Shown: piece after piece, positions 33,501-46,394 of the stretch
How the letters are laid out: every line of letters starts with the position of its first letter
Position numbering within the stretch: the stretch's first letter is position 1
DNA from: Erinaceus europaeus
Lineage: Eukaryota; Chordata; Mammalia; Eulipotyphla; Erinaceidae
Assembly: GCF_950295315.1 (NCBI RefSeq)
Contig: NC_080170.1
Coordinates: 93,914,054-93,978,053, forward strand
Length of the DNA: 64,000 bases
Direction of reading: 5' to 3'
The notes under the pieces: generated by a model
What the model saw: only the letters and a program-made list of their open reading frames with translations
Database searches by the model: none
Told to the model about the DNA's origin: nothing
Made by a program: the position numbers and the translations under genes

Positions 33501-36500
33501 AAAAAAAAGAATGTGTGTAAGATCAAGGCAGAATGAGACAATAACACTAGGTTAAACTGTACACAATGCTCCAGACTTCTTCAGTTATACTAGCACATAT
33601 TTAAAGTCTGGTGATTACTACCAATATCTCAAGGATAGATGAGTAATTGATTAGTAATCAAACCACCTAGTATTTCAGCTGCATTTATAAATGGGAAAAA
33701 CAAAGTACTGAGGAGCTGATATTTCTAAGATCAACATACTACTTCTGCATTAGGAACCAGTCCAGATTTACAGTGTATTTCATTGTGCCACTTAAATTTA
33801 AATTAAATAGCATTGCAACACTGCTGGCATTTGTGCCTTTAAACTATCTAATGTTCAAGGTCATTGATTTACTTTAACTGCTGATTTTAATCAAACACAG
33901 CACTGACTTTGGTTAGGAAGTACAAAAGATAAATGGATTATCACTCAGATGTTACCAGAAGGGTATTTGTGAACCCCAAAAGGCCTGTTCATGGCTTTTT
34001 TTGCCCTTAACAAAATCTGGGTAATCCCTATCAGAAATAAGAAGTTTCTGTAGGGATAAAGATAAAAATGATGTAGAGGTCAAGGTTTGATGATATCAGA
34101 AAAATGTCACTTGTACTAGACATGTTATGCTGGTCTGGCTCCAGGAAAACTCCAAAGAATAATTTGATATCTATTCCTAAGTGTCTGGAGTCATTTTATA
34201 TTCATAATCACAGAACTTTCACTAATCTGACATATTCTATCTAAGGTATTTGGGGATGACTGTGTCCCAAGCACAGAAGAAAGAAATATATAACACTCTT
34301 AAACTAGTTCCCACAGTGTATTACCACATAATTTTTTTAGCTTTTGAGTCTCCTTTTAAAATATAGTGTAACTTTGCACACAACATACTTAAATTTTTTT
34401 TTGTTAGTGATTTAATATTTACAAAATTATAAGATAATGGGTAATAATTCTACACCCATCACCAGAGTTCTGTGTCCCTATTCCTTCCATTGGAAACTGC
34501 AGTAGATCACAGAACTGGGTTGACTATTAGTTTTATAACTGTCTATCTGTATTTATATATATTTGCCCATTTTTTTTCTATATCTAGCCTTCTCTTCCTT
34601 TCTAAGTCCCCCCTACACTTCTTACTACGTCTGAGTGTCCTTCCCTTTTCTTTTGTCTTCCCTATCCAGGTCCTGATGGAACTGGAATTCAGAGCCCTCT
34701 GGTCATCTTCCCCTAACATTTCTCTCCCTCTGGAAGTATGGATTAAAATTCTTTATGGGGTGCAGGAAGTGGAAGTTCTGGCTTCTGTAATTGCTTCTCC
34801 ATATTCTCATCCATATTCTCAGCCTGTTTCTACCTTTCCCTAGTGCACTCACATACTTTTTAAGCCCCTTATACTCAACTATTTGTAGAAATGGCATTTT
34901 CAAAGTTCTACTTAAAACAGAAGTGCTAATGCTAAAAGTTATATGCCTTTAAGTATTTCACATCTTACTTTCCCTACCCTCAGCTCTATTATATAACAAA
35001 AATATTAGTAAATGGTTCTGTCTAGAAAAGGTCCTTTGGAAAGGTTTATTAGCTTATAATTTTTTTTTAATTTTTATAAAAATTCATTAAAGTGCTATGT
35101 TTCCCAGAAGAACACTATTAAATAGTATAGGATAGAAATTATTTTGTCTTCTACATTAAATCAATGCAATTGATGCCACCATGCCACATTATGCTGCCAC
35201 TGCCTTTTCACTTTGGATTGTAAATCCAGAGTCACCCAGCCTGAGATGTCAAACAGCAATAATCTGGTGGGACCTTTCCTAACATATGGGACTCCCTAGC
35301 TCCATTTCATATGATACATTCTAACAAAGTTACAGACCCAGGATATAAACTAGGGCCGAGGGTAGTGAGTACATGTATACACATATCTCTAAGTTAGGGG
35401 CAAATATATACTTCAAAGTAAATGTGTTTAATAGTCTACTATGATTATGCTTAGACATAATAAGCTCAGCAACCTAGTAGGAAGGCCCAAAGAAAGCACC
35501 ATATTTTCTAAACAAATATTTTACTACTTAGGCTTAGACAGCTCCTCTCCTAACCTCAAATATTTCCTTCAATCACTGTATCTATTCAACTAACTACACA
35601 AAAGAAAGTAAAATACATCTCCTAATCTCTTTTGACAGTATCAGCAGTATTGTCATGCCCCCTGATATCTAGAAGAAACACTGTATACAGTTGTCCAAGA
35701 GATACACTGGCAAAAGCTATCTATCAACTAAATGACACTTACTTGTAACTATGACGACCTTTATTAGAACCATCAAACAAGTAAATACTGTTAACTTAGA
35801 CCCAATTAAAATTCTAGGTGTATTTCCTCCCTAACTTGAGGTCAGACCCCATAAACCTAGTACCAGTTTGGATACAACAAATGACATTCAATGCTTTAAC
35901 AACTGGGAGAAAGTCTAAGCTTATCAGATAAAGAAGGGAGTACAAAATCTAAATAAGGGCAAGAGACTGGCTCACTTAGTGATGGCCTTTTTGGTAAATA
36001 CAAGGTACCTCATTATCTGGGGCCTTTGTTAGGGAATCCTTAAATTCTCCATAGACAATATAGGCCTAGACCTCCAGTAGATCCCTCTTTCCACCATCAC
36101 TGGTCACTTCCATAAGGAAAAACATCAGAAGCTCTCCTGTGGGCCTATGACCTTGCCTTCACTATAAAGTATCAATGGTAGGGACAGCCCCACTCTCTGA
36201 AGTGCCCCACTCTCTGGACTGCCCCACTCTCATCACCTTCTGTCACTTGAGAAAGACTGGTCCTGCAATGAGTCCAACTTAGAATGTTCCCAGCTGTGAC
36301 CATAGACTGTGCACTCAGGCTGATAAAGGCTCCTGTGCTAAATATGAATGCATATGGGCCTTAGTCAGATGGAATGTGTCAACAGTTAACTGCATTTATA
36401 TTTTTTCAAGTTTGGGAGTTACTCTCTGCCCTAATCCAGCTTTTTAGGCCTGCTCTCAACTCTGACACCATCTTCCCAGACAGTATTTTTAGTCTTTCTC

Positions 36501-39500
36501 TATGTTAACTATCAAGCTCAAGCAATAATTACCAAAGTCATGGGCCCCTAGGAATATACCTAAAATAGACTTGCTAGCTAAGATCTCTACTCCTTTTTTT
36601 TTTTTGGTTCCTTTTATTGAACACTTTGTCCTGCTTTATATCTTACCGCCTTTCAACCACCAAGTTGCAGGTAGATGCTACTATGATTCCATCTTAACTA
36701 GCCTGGGAAGAAGATCTCACCAATGTGTCCTGAAACCTCACCTCTCCAGAACTGTACCCCACTAGGGAAAGATAGTAACAGGCTGGGAGTATGAACTGAC
36801 TTGCCAACATCCATGTCCCATGGGAAAACTACAGAAGTCAGAACTTCCACCTTCTGCACCCCCAAAAATAATTTTGGCCCATACTCCCAGAGGGAGAGAA
36901 ATGTTAGGGGAAGATTACCAGAGGACTCAACTCCATTCCATTAGCACCCAGAGAAAGTAGAGGAAGAAAAAGGGAAGGACATTCAGAAGTAGTAAGAGGT
37001 GTAGGTATGACTTAGAAAGGAAAAAAAAAAGACTACAGGAAAAAAAAAGGGGGGGGAATACATATAAATATAGACAATTATAGAAGTAATAATCAACCCA
37101 TATCTGTGATCTTGGGAGAACTACTGCAATTTCCAATGGAGGAAATTGGTACAGAGGACTTTAGTGGTGGGAACAGTGTGGAATAATGCCCCTATTATCT
37201 TCTGATTTTGTAAATCTGTATTAAATCATTAAAAAAAATTAGTCTGTCTGGTTAAGAGTCATTGATTGTTAACAAAAAGCAGGAAGAAGGAAATGGAAAC
37301 TGTTAAAAGCTTGAAGAAAAAAGGTAATGAAAAGAATGTCCAAAGTAGAAATCAAGGTGTGAAATCTAGCTTGTTACAATATTATTCTAAGATGTTTCTG
37401 TCATATAGAGATTAACACAGAATTCTGAGTATTCATCAGTTTTCTCTTATGTTGGGGGTGAAACTGATAGGAAAAATGAAAATATATTACCTCTACAGCT
37501 ATCAACTATATCCCTACAATCCAGTGATCCAACTTATATACTTTTCTCTGCTAAGTCAGTCATTAGTCATATCATCTAGAGATAATACAGCAGGAATAGG
37601 CATATTTTAGATAGATACACATGTGCCTGTTCAATTTGGAACACACATTTAACATAACATACTTCATGTTCAGTGTTTTTAGTCTTTATCACTTTATAAA
37701 TATTAAGATCAATAATTTTTCAAAATCTCATTACTTCTTACCAGTATGTCAGGACTGGGTGGTGGAGGAGGTAGCTGAATGGGAGGCAAGGTACTTAAGG
37801 CAAATCCTTGTTTCACCTTGTTAATTTGTTCATTGTACTGTGTCTAACAGAAAAAAACAACAACAATATTTTAGAGCTAAATCAACATACAGGGTAAACA
37901 TTAATTGTATTTATATACTTTCTTCAAGTTTGGGAGCTACTCTCTGCCCTAATCCAGCTTTCTAGGTCTGTTCTCAACTCTGATACCATCTTTCCAGACA
38001 ATATTTTAGTCCACCTGCATATTATCTACCAAGCTTAGGCAAAAAATACTAGTCATGGGGAGTTGGGCGGTAGCACAGCAGGTTAAGCGCACATGGCACA
38101 AAGCACAAGGACCGGCATAAGGATCCTGGTTCAAGCCCCCGGGCCCCCACGTGCGGGGGGTGGGGGGTGTCACTTCGCAGGTGGTGAAGCAGGTCTGCAG
38201 GTGTCTATCTTTCTCTTCCCCTCTGTTTCCCCTCCTCTCTCCAATTCTCTCTGTCCTATCCAACAACAAACGACAACAACAATAATAACCACAACAAGGC
38301 TACAACAACAAGGGCAACAAAAGGGGAAAGAAATGGCCTCCAGGAGCAGTGGATTCATGGTGCAGGCACTGAGCCCCAGCAATAACCCTGGAGACAAAAA
38401 AAAAAAAATCATGGGTCACTTGGAACATACCTAAAATGTATTTTCTAGCTTATTTCCACCCCAAGACCCCTATTCGTATCTGCTCTATTCCTACTTTTTG
38501 GTTCTTGTTTATTGAATACTCTGTCCTGCTTTATCTTACCACCTTTCAGCCACAAAGTTGCAGATGCTACTATGATTCCATACTGACTTTCCTGGGTAGA
38601 TAACCTCACCAAAGTGTACCAGAATCTCACCTCTCCAGAGCCCCACCCCACAGGCTGGTGATATGATTGATCTTTCAACATCCATGTCCAGCAGAGAAGA
38701 AATTACAGAAGCCAGAACTCCCACCGTCTGCACCCCATAAAGAAGTTTGATCCAGGGGGCCAGGCAGCACACTAGGTTAAGCATACATAGTACGAAACAC
38801 AAGGACCAGTGCAAGGATCCTGGTTTGAGCCTCTGCTCTGTCTTCCCCTCCTGTCTCAATTTCTCTCTGTGTTATCCAAGAACAACAAAAATGGAAAAAG
38901 ATGGCCACCAGGAGCAGTGGATATGTGTGCAAACAACAGGCAAAAAAAAAAAAAAATTTTTTTTTTTTTTTGATCCATACTCCCAGAGGAAGAGAAATGT
39001 TAGGGGAAGACAACCAGAAGGTTTTGAACTCCAATTCCATCAGGGCCCAGAGAAAGAGGAAAAAAGGGGCATTCAGAAGTGGCAGTGTGGTATAGGTTTG
39101 ACTTAGAGGGGAGGAGAGGGAAGAAATGGGTAAATCTACATTAAATACAGACAGACAGTTATAAAAATAATAGTCCACCCACATCTGTGACCTTGGGAGG
39201 GCAACTGCAGTTTCCAAGGGAGGAAATAAGGACTTGGATCTCTGGTGGTGGGGAACAGTATGGAATTATACCCTTTGTCCCATAATTTTGTGAATCAAAA
39301 CACTAATAAAAAATAGCAACTGGGAACACCTGCATAGTTCCAAAGAATGAAACACAGAACAGTAATCCTTAAACTATGATATCAGAAACAATATTTAAAA
39401 TGTATTGAGATAAGAAAAAACAAACTATCAACTTCCCTCAGGTATAAACAGTTGAATTTTTTAGAAAGATCTATTGGGCTGGGAGATAACTCATCTGGTA

Positions 39501-42500
39501 GAGTGAGACTATACTATGTGGATCCAGCAGTGAGCTCCTAGTGATCACATAGAAACATCATGGAGTGGAAAGCCTCACTAAATCAATGCTATGCTGTCTT
39601 TCCTTTTTTATTTTTATTTTTGCTTCCAGCGTTATCGTTAGGGCTTGATGCCTGCACTATAAATCCACTGCTTCTGTGGCCATTATTTCGATTTTTTTTA
39701 GATAGAACAGAAAGAAATTGAGAGAGAAAGACAGATGGGGTGAGAAAGACACCTGCAAAGCTGCTTCACTGCTTGTGAAGTGATCCCCTTGCAGGTAGGA
39801 AACCAGAGGCTTGAACTGGGATCCTTATACTTCGTTCTATGTGTCCTTAACCCAGTGTGCCAATGTCCATGCCCTCTATTTTCACCCTATCTAGAACAAG
39901 GAAAAAAAAAAAAAAACCCTGGTCCCTACCTGTGGAGTAGGAGAAGCTTCATGAGCAACAGTGCGTGCTCTCTCTCTTTCTCTCTCTCTCTCACCTTTCT
40001 TAATCTTAAATTTCTGTCTCCCAAATAAATAAATAAGAATTTATCATTTTGAAGTCAGTGGACTAGTGGGACCTGTTTTTATTTTAATTACAACAGCTCT
40101 GCAACATTCATAGAAAACACTACATAGAGATAATAGATCTGGACTTTGTCTTTCTTTCCTTTTTAAAAATATTTATTTATGGATCGAGGCATAGAGAATT
40201 CGAGAGTGAAGGGGTGGGTATAGAGGGAGAGTGAAAGACACCTTTAGCACTGTCTGACCACTCACAAAGCTTTCTCCTTACAGGTGGGAACCTGGGGTAT
40301 CGTTCATTTTCACCATCACACACCAGGCCCAATGCCTTCTCAGTCCCTTCCTTTCCTAGAGTCCTTTATTCTGGTATAAGTCACCATATCCAGTTCAGGT
40401 TTCATTTCATGTTTCTCCTTTCTGAAGGATATAATTCTTATTGAAGAACTACTAGCTGAGAATTTTCCCAATTGGAAAAAAAAAAAAGATGGATCCTTGG
40501 GTTCTGAAAGCTCTAAGAACCCCAAGAAAAGTAAATAAAAACTAAGCTCACCAAGGCATTTAATAATTAAAATGGTAAAGATCAATGATAAAAAGAGAAT
40601 TAAATGAAGCAAGAGAAAGAAAGTGAGTCTTTCTCTTAAGGTGACTTAAAATTATTAGTATATTTCTCAACAGAAACTCTTAAGGCTAGAAAGAAGCAGC
40701 ACAACACAGTCAAAGTTTTAATGGAAAAGACCTTTGCCCTAGAATATTCTTCCAGCTAGATTATCAATCATGTCTGAAGGAGTGGTAAAGAGCTTTTCAG
40801 AGAAGCAAAATCTAAAGAAATTCAGTACCACTAAATTAGTCTTATAAGAAATACTAAAGATACTAGTATAAAAGGAAAACACTGATGGGTCACTCATATA
40901 CGATAAAAAAAAAAAATCAAGGGAACAAACAAAATCAAATGAGAAAAGCACTTGGGTGACAGAATTGAGGTAACCAAGGGGATATGGGGTAAGAAAGAGC
41001 TAGAGTGGGTTACAAAGGTGGAGCTGACCCAATACATTTTGGTACAGGAATGATGGCATGTGGTGGCACGTGAGAAGTGGTAATACGATTTGAAGAGGTA
41101 CGAAATTGCACTACTGAAACATTTATAGTTTGTCATCCAAGGTTATTTCAAACAAGGAAATTATTATTGAAAAACATTTCAAAAATGAATATAGGCCCAT
41201 TTGATCTTTTAATTCCATGAATATATAACTATTCAGATTAAGTTGAGACATTTATTTCTCATTGAAGTAGAGTTAGTTTTCAAATTCTATGAAAATTTAC
41301 AGTGAGTTCAAAGTTTTTGTGTTTATCATTTACCATACTAAGGATTCAAAAGACCAGATATGAGTCTAGAATACTATCTACAACTAACTATATGCAGGCA
41401 ATCAATGTAAAACCTTAAAAAAGCATAATCATAGTAACAGAAATGGGAAAAAAATGTTCTTCCATAAATATCTGTAGAAATTGTTTTAATGTAAAAAAAA
41501 AAAAAAAACTAGTATAGTCATGGGTTCTTTGGAATATAACTATAATAGGCCTATTATCTATAAAATGGAGATTCCCCCAACTCATCATCTCAACTATTCC
41601 AGACTTTAGGTTCATGATTAGTCAACAATTTGTTTGGCTTTATATGTTAACTCTTTTTTCAGCCACCAGGTTCCAGATGCTAACATGATGCCAACCTGAC
41701 TTCCCTAGACAGACAATCTCATCAGTGTGTCCTCTAGCCCCACTTCCCCAGAGCCCCGCCCCACTAGGGAAAGAGAGAGACAGGCTGGGAGTATGGATCG
41801 ACCTGTCAACACCCATGTTCAGCAGGGAAGCAATTATAGAAGCCAGACTTTCCACCGTCTGCACCCCATAATGACTCTGGGTCCATACTCCCAAGGGGAT
41901 AAAGAATAGGAAAGCTATCAGGGGAGGGGAGGGGATATTGAGTTCTGGTGGTGAGAACTGTATGGAGTTGTACCCCTCTTATCCTATGGTTTTTGTGTTT
42001 CCTTTTTATAAATAGAAATTTAAAAAAAAAATTGTTTTAATGTTAGGTTTTCTTTACCTCTACAGCATTCAGTCAAGATCCTCTAGATATATTTCACAAC
42101 TTACCCTGAGGAATGCAATCTTGTTTCTAACATCTGCCACAATGGCATTCCAACTGTCCACTGCGGCCTTTAACTGAAGTGACTCTAAGTTACTGGAATA
42201 TGAAAGAAATAATAAGAAAAAGTTATTTCGTTTTATTTATCACTTAAATTGCCAACATTTTTCATTATATGTAAACACAACGTATCCTATAACTACCCCA
42301 ATTTTGCACAAAGTTATATAGAAGACCTTGCTAATAGTAATAATAATAATAATATAAGAAGGAGGTTACCAAGGGGCTATGGGGTAGAAAAGACGAAGAA
42401 GAAGAAGAAAAAGAAGCAGCAGAAATATAGGATATATATTTTTTCTAAAAGTAGATGCCATTTATACTTACAGAACAGCAATTTTTTTCTATGTTGGTAA

Positions 42501-43655
42501 TACTTGTAAGAACATGTCATAAACCCTTTGCATAGGAATTCATCCCTTTAAGTATGGAGGCAGAAAAGGCCAAACGAGGAAATTTGTCTTAGCTATTCAA
42601 AGAAGGAACAAATGTGCTGACACAGCTTAGAAACAGATTTTTAACTATTTTTTCATTAATCCTGATACAATGGAGCTACAGTTGGCCTATGAGGTTCTTT
42701 TGCAAGTTAAATAATTCCCCAGGGGAGGACAAATCAGAAAAAAGCACCTCTTCCATAGAGAAGAATTTAATTACCACCTCTATGCAGAGAATAAACTGCA
42801 CAAACACAGCAGCTTTGTCAACCATATTAGTTAAATAGAGCTTCAAAATATTTAGGGTCTTCCTTCTCCTATGGTCTTCATCAAAGCTTATGAGTGTGAA
42901 TTATAAATCTCCACCCTAGCCTAGCATCAACCATCACAACAGATACAGTAGAGTATAACAAGTTATATTTCATACAATGAGGCTTAAAAACATTCTAATT
43001 TACAGAGTGCCGGGTTCTCTCTCTTGCAAGTAAAGACAGAGTAATCACTTGCAATAATGCCTCCTTCAACCTTACAAACATCAGTGCATCCTGGAATTGT
43101 ATAAAATATCAGAGATTCTGATTCTTTAGAAATGAATAATGATGATCATTAAAAGAAAAATCATTATAAAATAATGATGTCATGGTCTCAGAGATCCTCA
43201 TTTAAATAAATTTGAGGGTGAATTCCCCATGAAATGTTAAATTTTTAAGGAGAATCTCATATAACCTGGACATTGTTGGAAATCCATTAATTTATAGCAC
43301 AACAGGAAACTGCTTTTGTCATATGATTTCAGGTGTTGATACTGATTTCCTCCCCAGCGTAAGCCACAAATATTTAAAATCAAGCATTAGAAAACAATTA
43401 GAAAAAAAGTCATCCGATTAGAACACATTCTGTTTTGCAAACATTTGGCTTCATGAGTGCCTCTGAGGACTTCTGAATTATTTTGCTACAGAGAAAAATC
43501 TGTCAGTGGCTTTTAGTGTTGTATTCAGAAGACTTTTCAGTGTTTCAGTTTGTTGCAGTAGCAGCAACAAAGGGAAAGCATCAAAGTGACTAAATATTTT
43601 TTTAAGTTTAAAAACACAAGGGTTTCCATACCCCCAAAGACTCTGTATGTATGTA

Positions 43656-43695
<40 letters not shown>

Positions 43696-46336
43696 CAGAT
43701 TATTTCTATCCTTGGAGCACTTGCAATCAAGAAGCATTAAGAGGGAAAGGTTACCTTGCTGCCATATGAGTCACTCTGGTAAGCTGACTGAGGCATTCTT
43801 TTTCAGTTTGCTCTAGCTGAAGCAAACCAAAATCTCTACGACACTGTAAGAAATATACCTACAGATTTTTGAGAGACAGAGAAGTTAGAGGTGGCTGTGT
43901 CTTTGTAAATGAAAACATTCTTTTCCCCAGTCATTTCAAGTAAATTTTAAACTATTTTCAAATCTGTTTTGACATCACTCCTGTTCCTTGACTATTCACA
44001 ATGCACTATAAAAGTTCTCAAGTCAATTTTGTAATTCTAATTTTATATTAAATAGCTCCTGGATTTGGTAAACAGTGTAGAAAATTAGTTTTATGACCTG
44101 TACTGAAATCATCGCAGAAAATAAAATAAATGAAAATGATACTTTGATCTCAGAATTCTAATTTAACTGGAAATCAGTATGGCTTGGGTATTGGGATTTT
44201 TTTTCCTTCCTTTTTTATTAGTATTTCAGGACTTTTACAAAATTAGAAAATTTCAGGGGTATAGTTTCACATGGCATAAAGAGGAGAGAGGTAGTACTTT
44301 TCTATGTGTCAACAACTGTATTCTAAACCATTAACCTACCCAATACAGTGATAGCTTTTTTTTTTTACATAGATACTGGGATTTTTCAAAGCTCGCAGGT
44401 AAATGCTGTGAAATTTAAGGACACTTAAAGAAATATTAATAGTCTTAATTAATGAAAGCAGATGTAAAAAATTTTTTCCTTGATTAACAAGATCACAAAC
44501 AAAATAAACAAACACACATGAATAAATAAATTAAATAAAGCCGTTTTAAGTTTTAAAATACTCAAGCTTTGAAAATGCTAACTAGACACTGTGGCTCACT
44601 GTCATTGTCCATTATCACTGGAGAATATCCTACCAGTTACTTCTTGATGCATAATGATTTCATGTCACTGGAAAGTCAAAAGAATGTTAAATAGAGCTCT
44701 TATAAGTACATGACTATATGGCAGCCTATATAGTGCAAAGGGACCTTGGAGGATGCTTAGTCTAATGTCCTTCCCACAATAAGAATCCCTTCTCCATCTT
44801 TACTGATATATGGTCACTTACCATTTTTTCATTGAAAAGAGTTTACTATACTTATTGGCAGCATCAGGTACTTCTAAAATTAAAAATGAAAGTAGAAAGA
44901 AACCTGCCGACCTAAAGCACTAAAAAAAAATGTACAAACGAGTTATTAAGGTAATCTGAACTTTCTGCTGCTAGCATCCAACACCTAATACAGGAATATT
45001 TGGTTCAAATATCACTCCTTGACTGATAACTGCCAAATCCCTGAATATTCTGCTACAGAACAGAGCTAAGCCACACACAGATAATCTTAATTGTATTAAG
45101 CTTGACCTAATAATTAAAATTACATGCACACATACAACTGCATTTCTTTTAGTGTTTTAGCAAAAAATGCATTTGAATTTTACTTTAAATTTTTTATTTG
45201 TGAATATATGGGTTAGAGAATGCAGTACTATAGGGTACTTAGTCCCATACCACACCCACCACCAAAGTTCTACTCTTTTATTTATTTTAAATTTTCATAA
45301 TCTTTATTTATTGGATACAGATAGCCAGAAGTTGAGAGGGCAGGGGGAGAGAGACACCTGCAGCACTGCTTCATCACTTAAAAAGTTTCCCTACCACACT
45401 TGGGGACCTGGGGCTCCAACGTGTGTCCTTGCGTATTGTCTTTTTTTTAATTTTTTAATATTTATTTTTCCCTTTTTTGTTGCCCTTGTTGTTTTCTATT
45501 GTTGTTGCAGTTATTATTGTTGTTGATATCGTCATTGTTGGATAGGACAGAGAGAAATGGAGAGAGGAGGGAAAGACAAAGGGGGAAGAGAAAGAAAGAC
45601 ACCTGCAGACCTGCTTCACCGACTGTGAAGTGACTCCCCTGCTGATGGGGAGCTGAGGGCTCGAACCTGGATCCTTAAGCCGGCCCTTGCGCTTTGCCAC
45701 GACACCTGCAGACCTGCTTCACCACCTGTGAAGCAACTCCCCTGCAGGTGGGGAGCCAGGGGCTCGACCCGGAGTCCTTACAGCGGTCCTTGCGCTTTGC
45801 ACCTGCGCTTAACCCACTGTGCTACCACAGGACTCCCAAATCTTAACAGTAACTTAATTGCTGTCATAGAACACTAAATAACAGTTCTCAAAAAGTGGGT
45901 CAGAGGTAATAGTTTAATGTGTGAAAGCACAGATTTTGCATTCCTGGTGTCCCAAAGGTTCCAGATATCACTGTATGACAGAGCAGAGAAGAGGCCTGGG
46001 CTCTTTCTCTTATAAATATAACCATAAATCGCAAAGTGCAGGGACCGGCGTAAGGATCCCGGTTCGAGCCCCCGGCTCCCCACCTGCAGGGGAGTCGCTT
46101 CACTGGCGGTGAAGCAGGTCTGCAGGTGTCTATCTTTCTCTCCCCTCTCTCTCTGTCTTCCCCTCCTCTCTCCATTTCTCTCTGTCCTATCCAACAACAA
46201 AGCAACGTCAACAATGGCAATAATAACCGCAACGAGGCTGCAACAACTAGGGCAACAAAAAGGAGGAAAAATGGCCTCCAGGAGCGGTGGATTCATGCTG
46301 CAGGCACCGAGCCCAGCAATAACCCTGGAGGGAAAA

Positions 46337-46394
<58 letters not shown>

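Larger units (their letters stand above)
37905..39312 (+). mobile_element. L1-3'-end-type retroelement, plus, with two nested SINEs
   Basis: The copy starts with the module shared with 36409-36560, resumes after the SINE at 38058 with 'tcatgggtcacttggaacat', and after the SINE at 38755 with 'tttgatccatactcccagag'. It ends in 'cactaataaaaaatagcaac'. The nesting gives a relative order: this element first, the two SINEs later. Confidence 0.78.

Noticed and set aside
44822..44873. A regular DZIP3 exon
   Set aside because: Its length (52 nt) breaks the frame, and the exons at 48218 and 43755 join in phase without it. Kept only as a pseudoexon finding.
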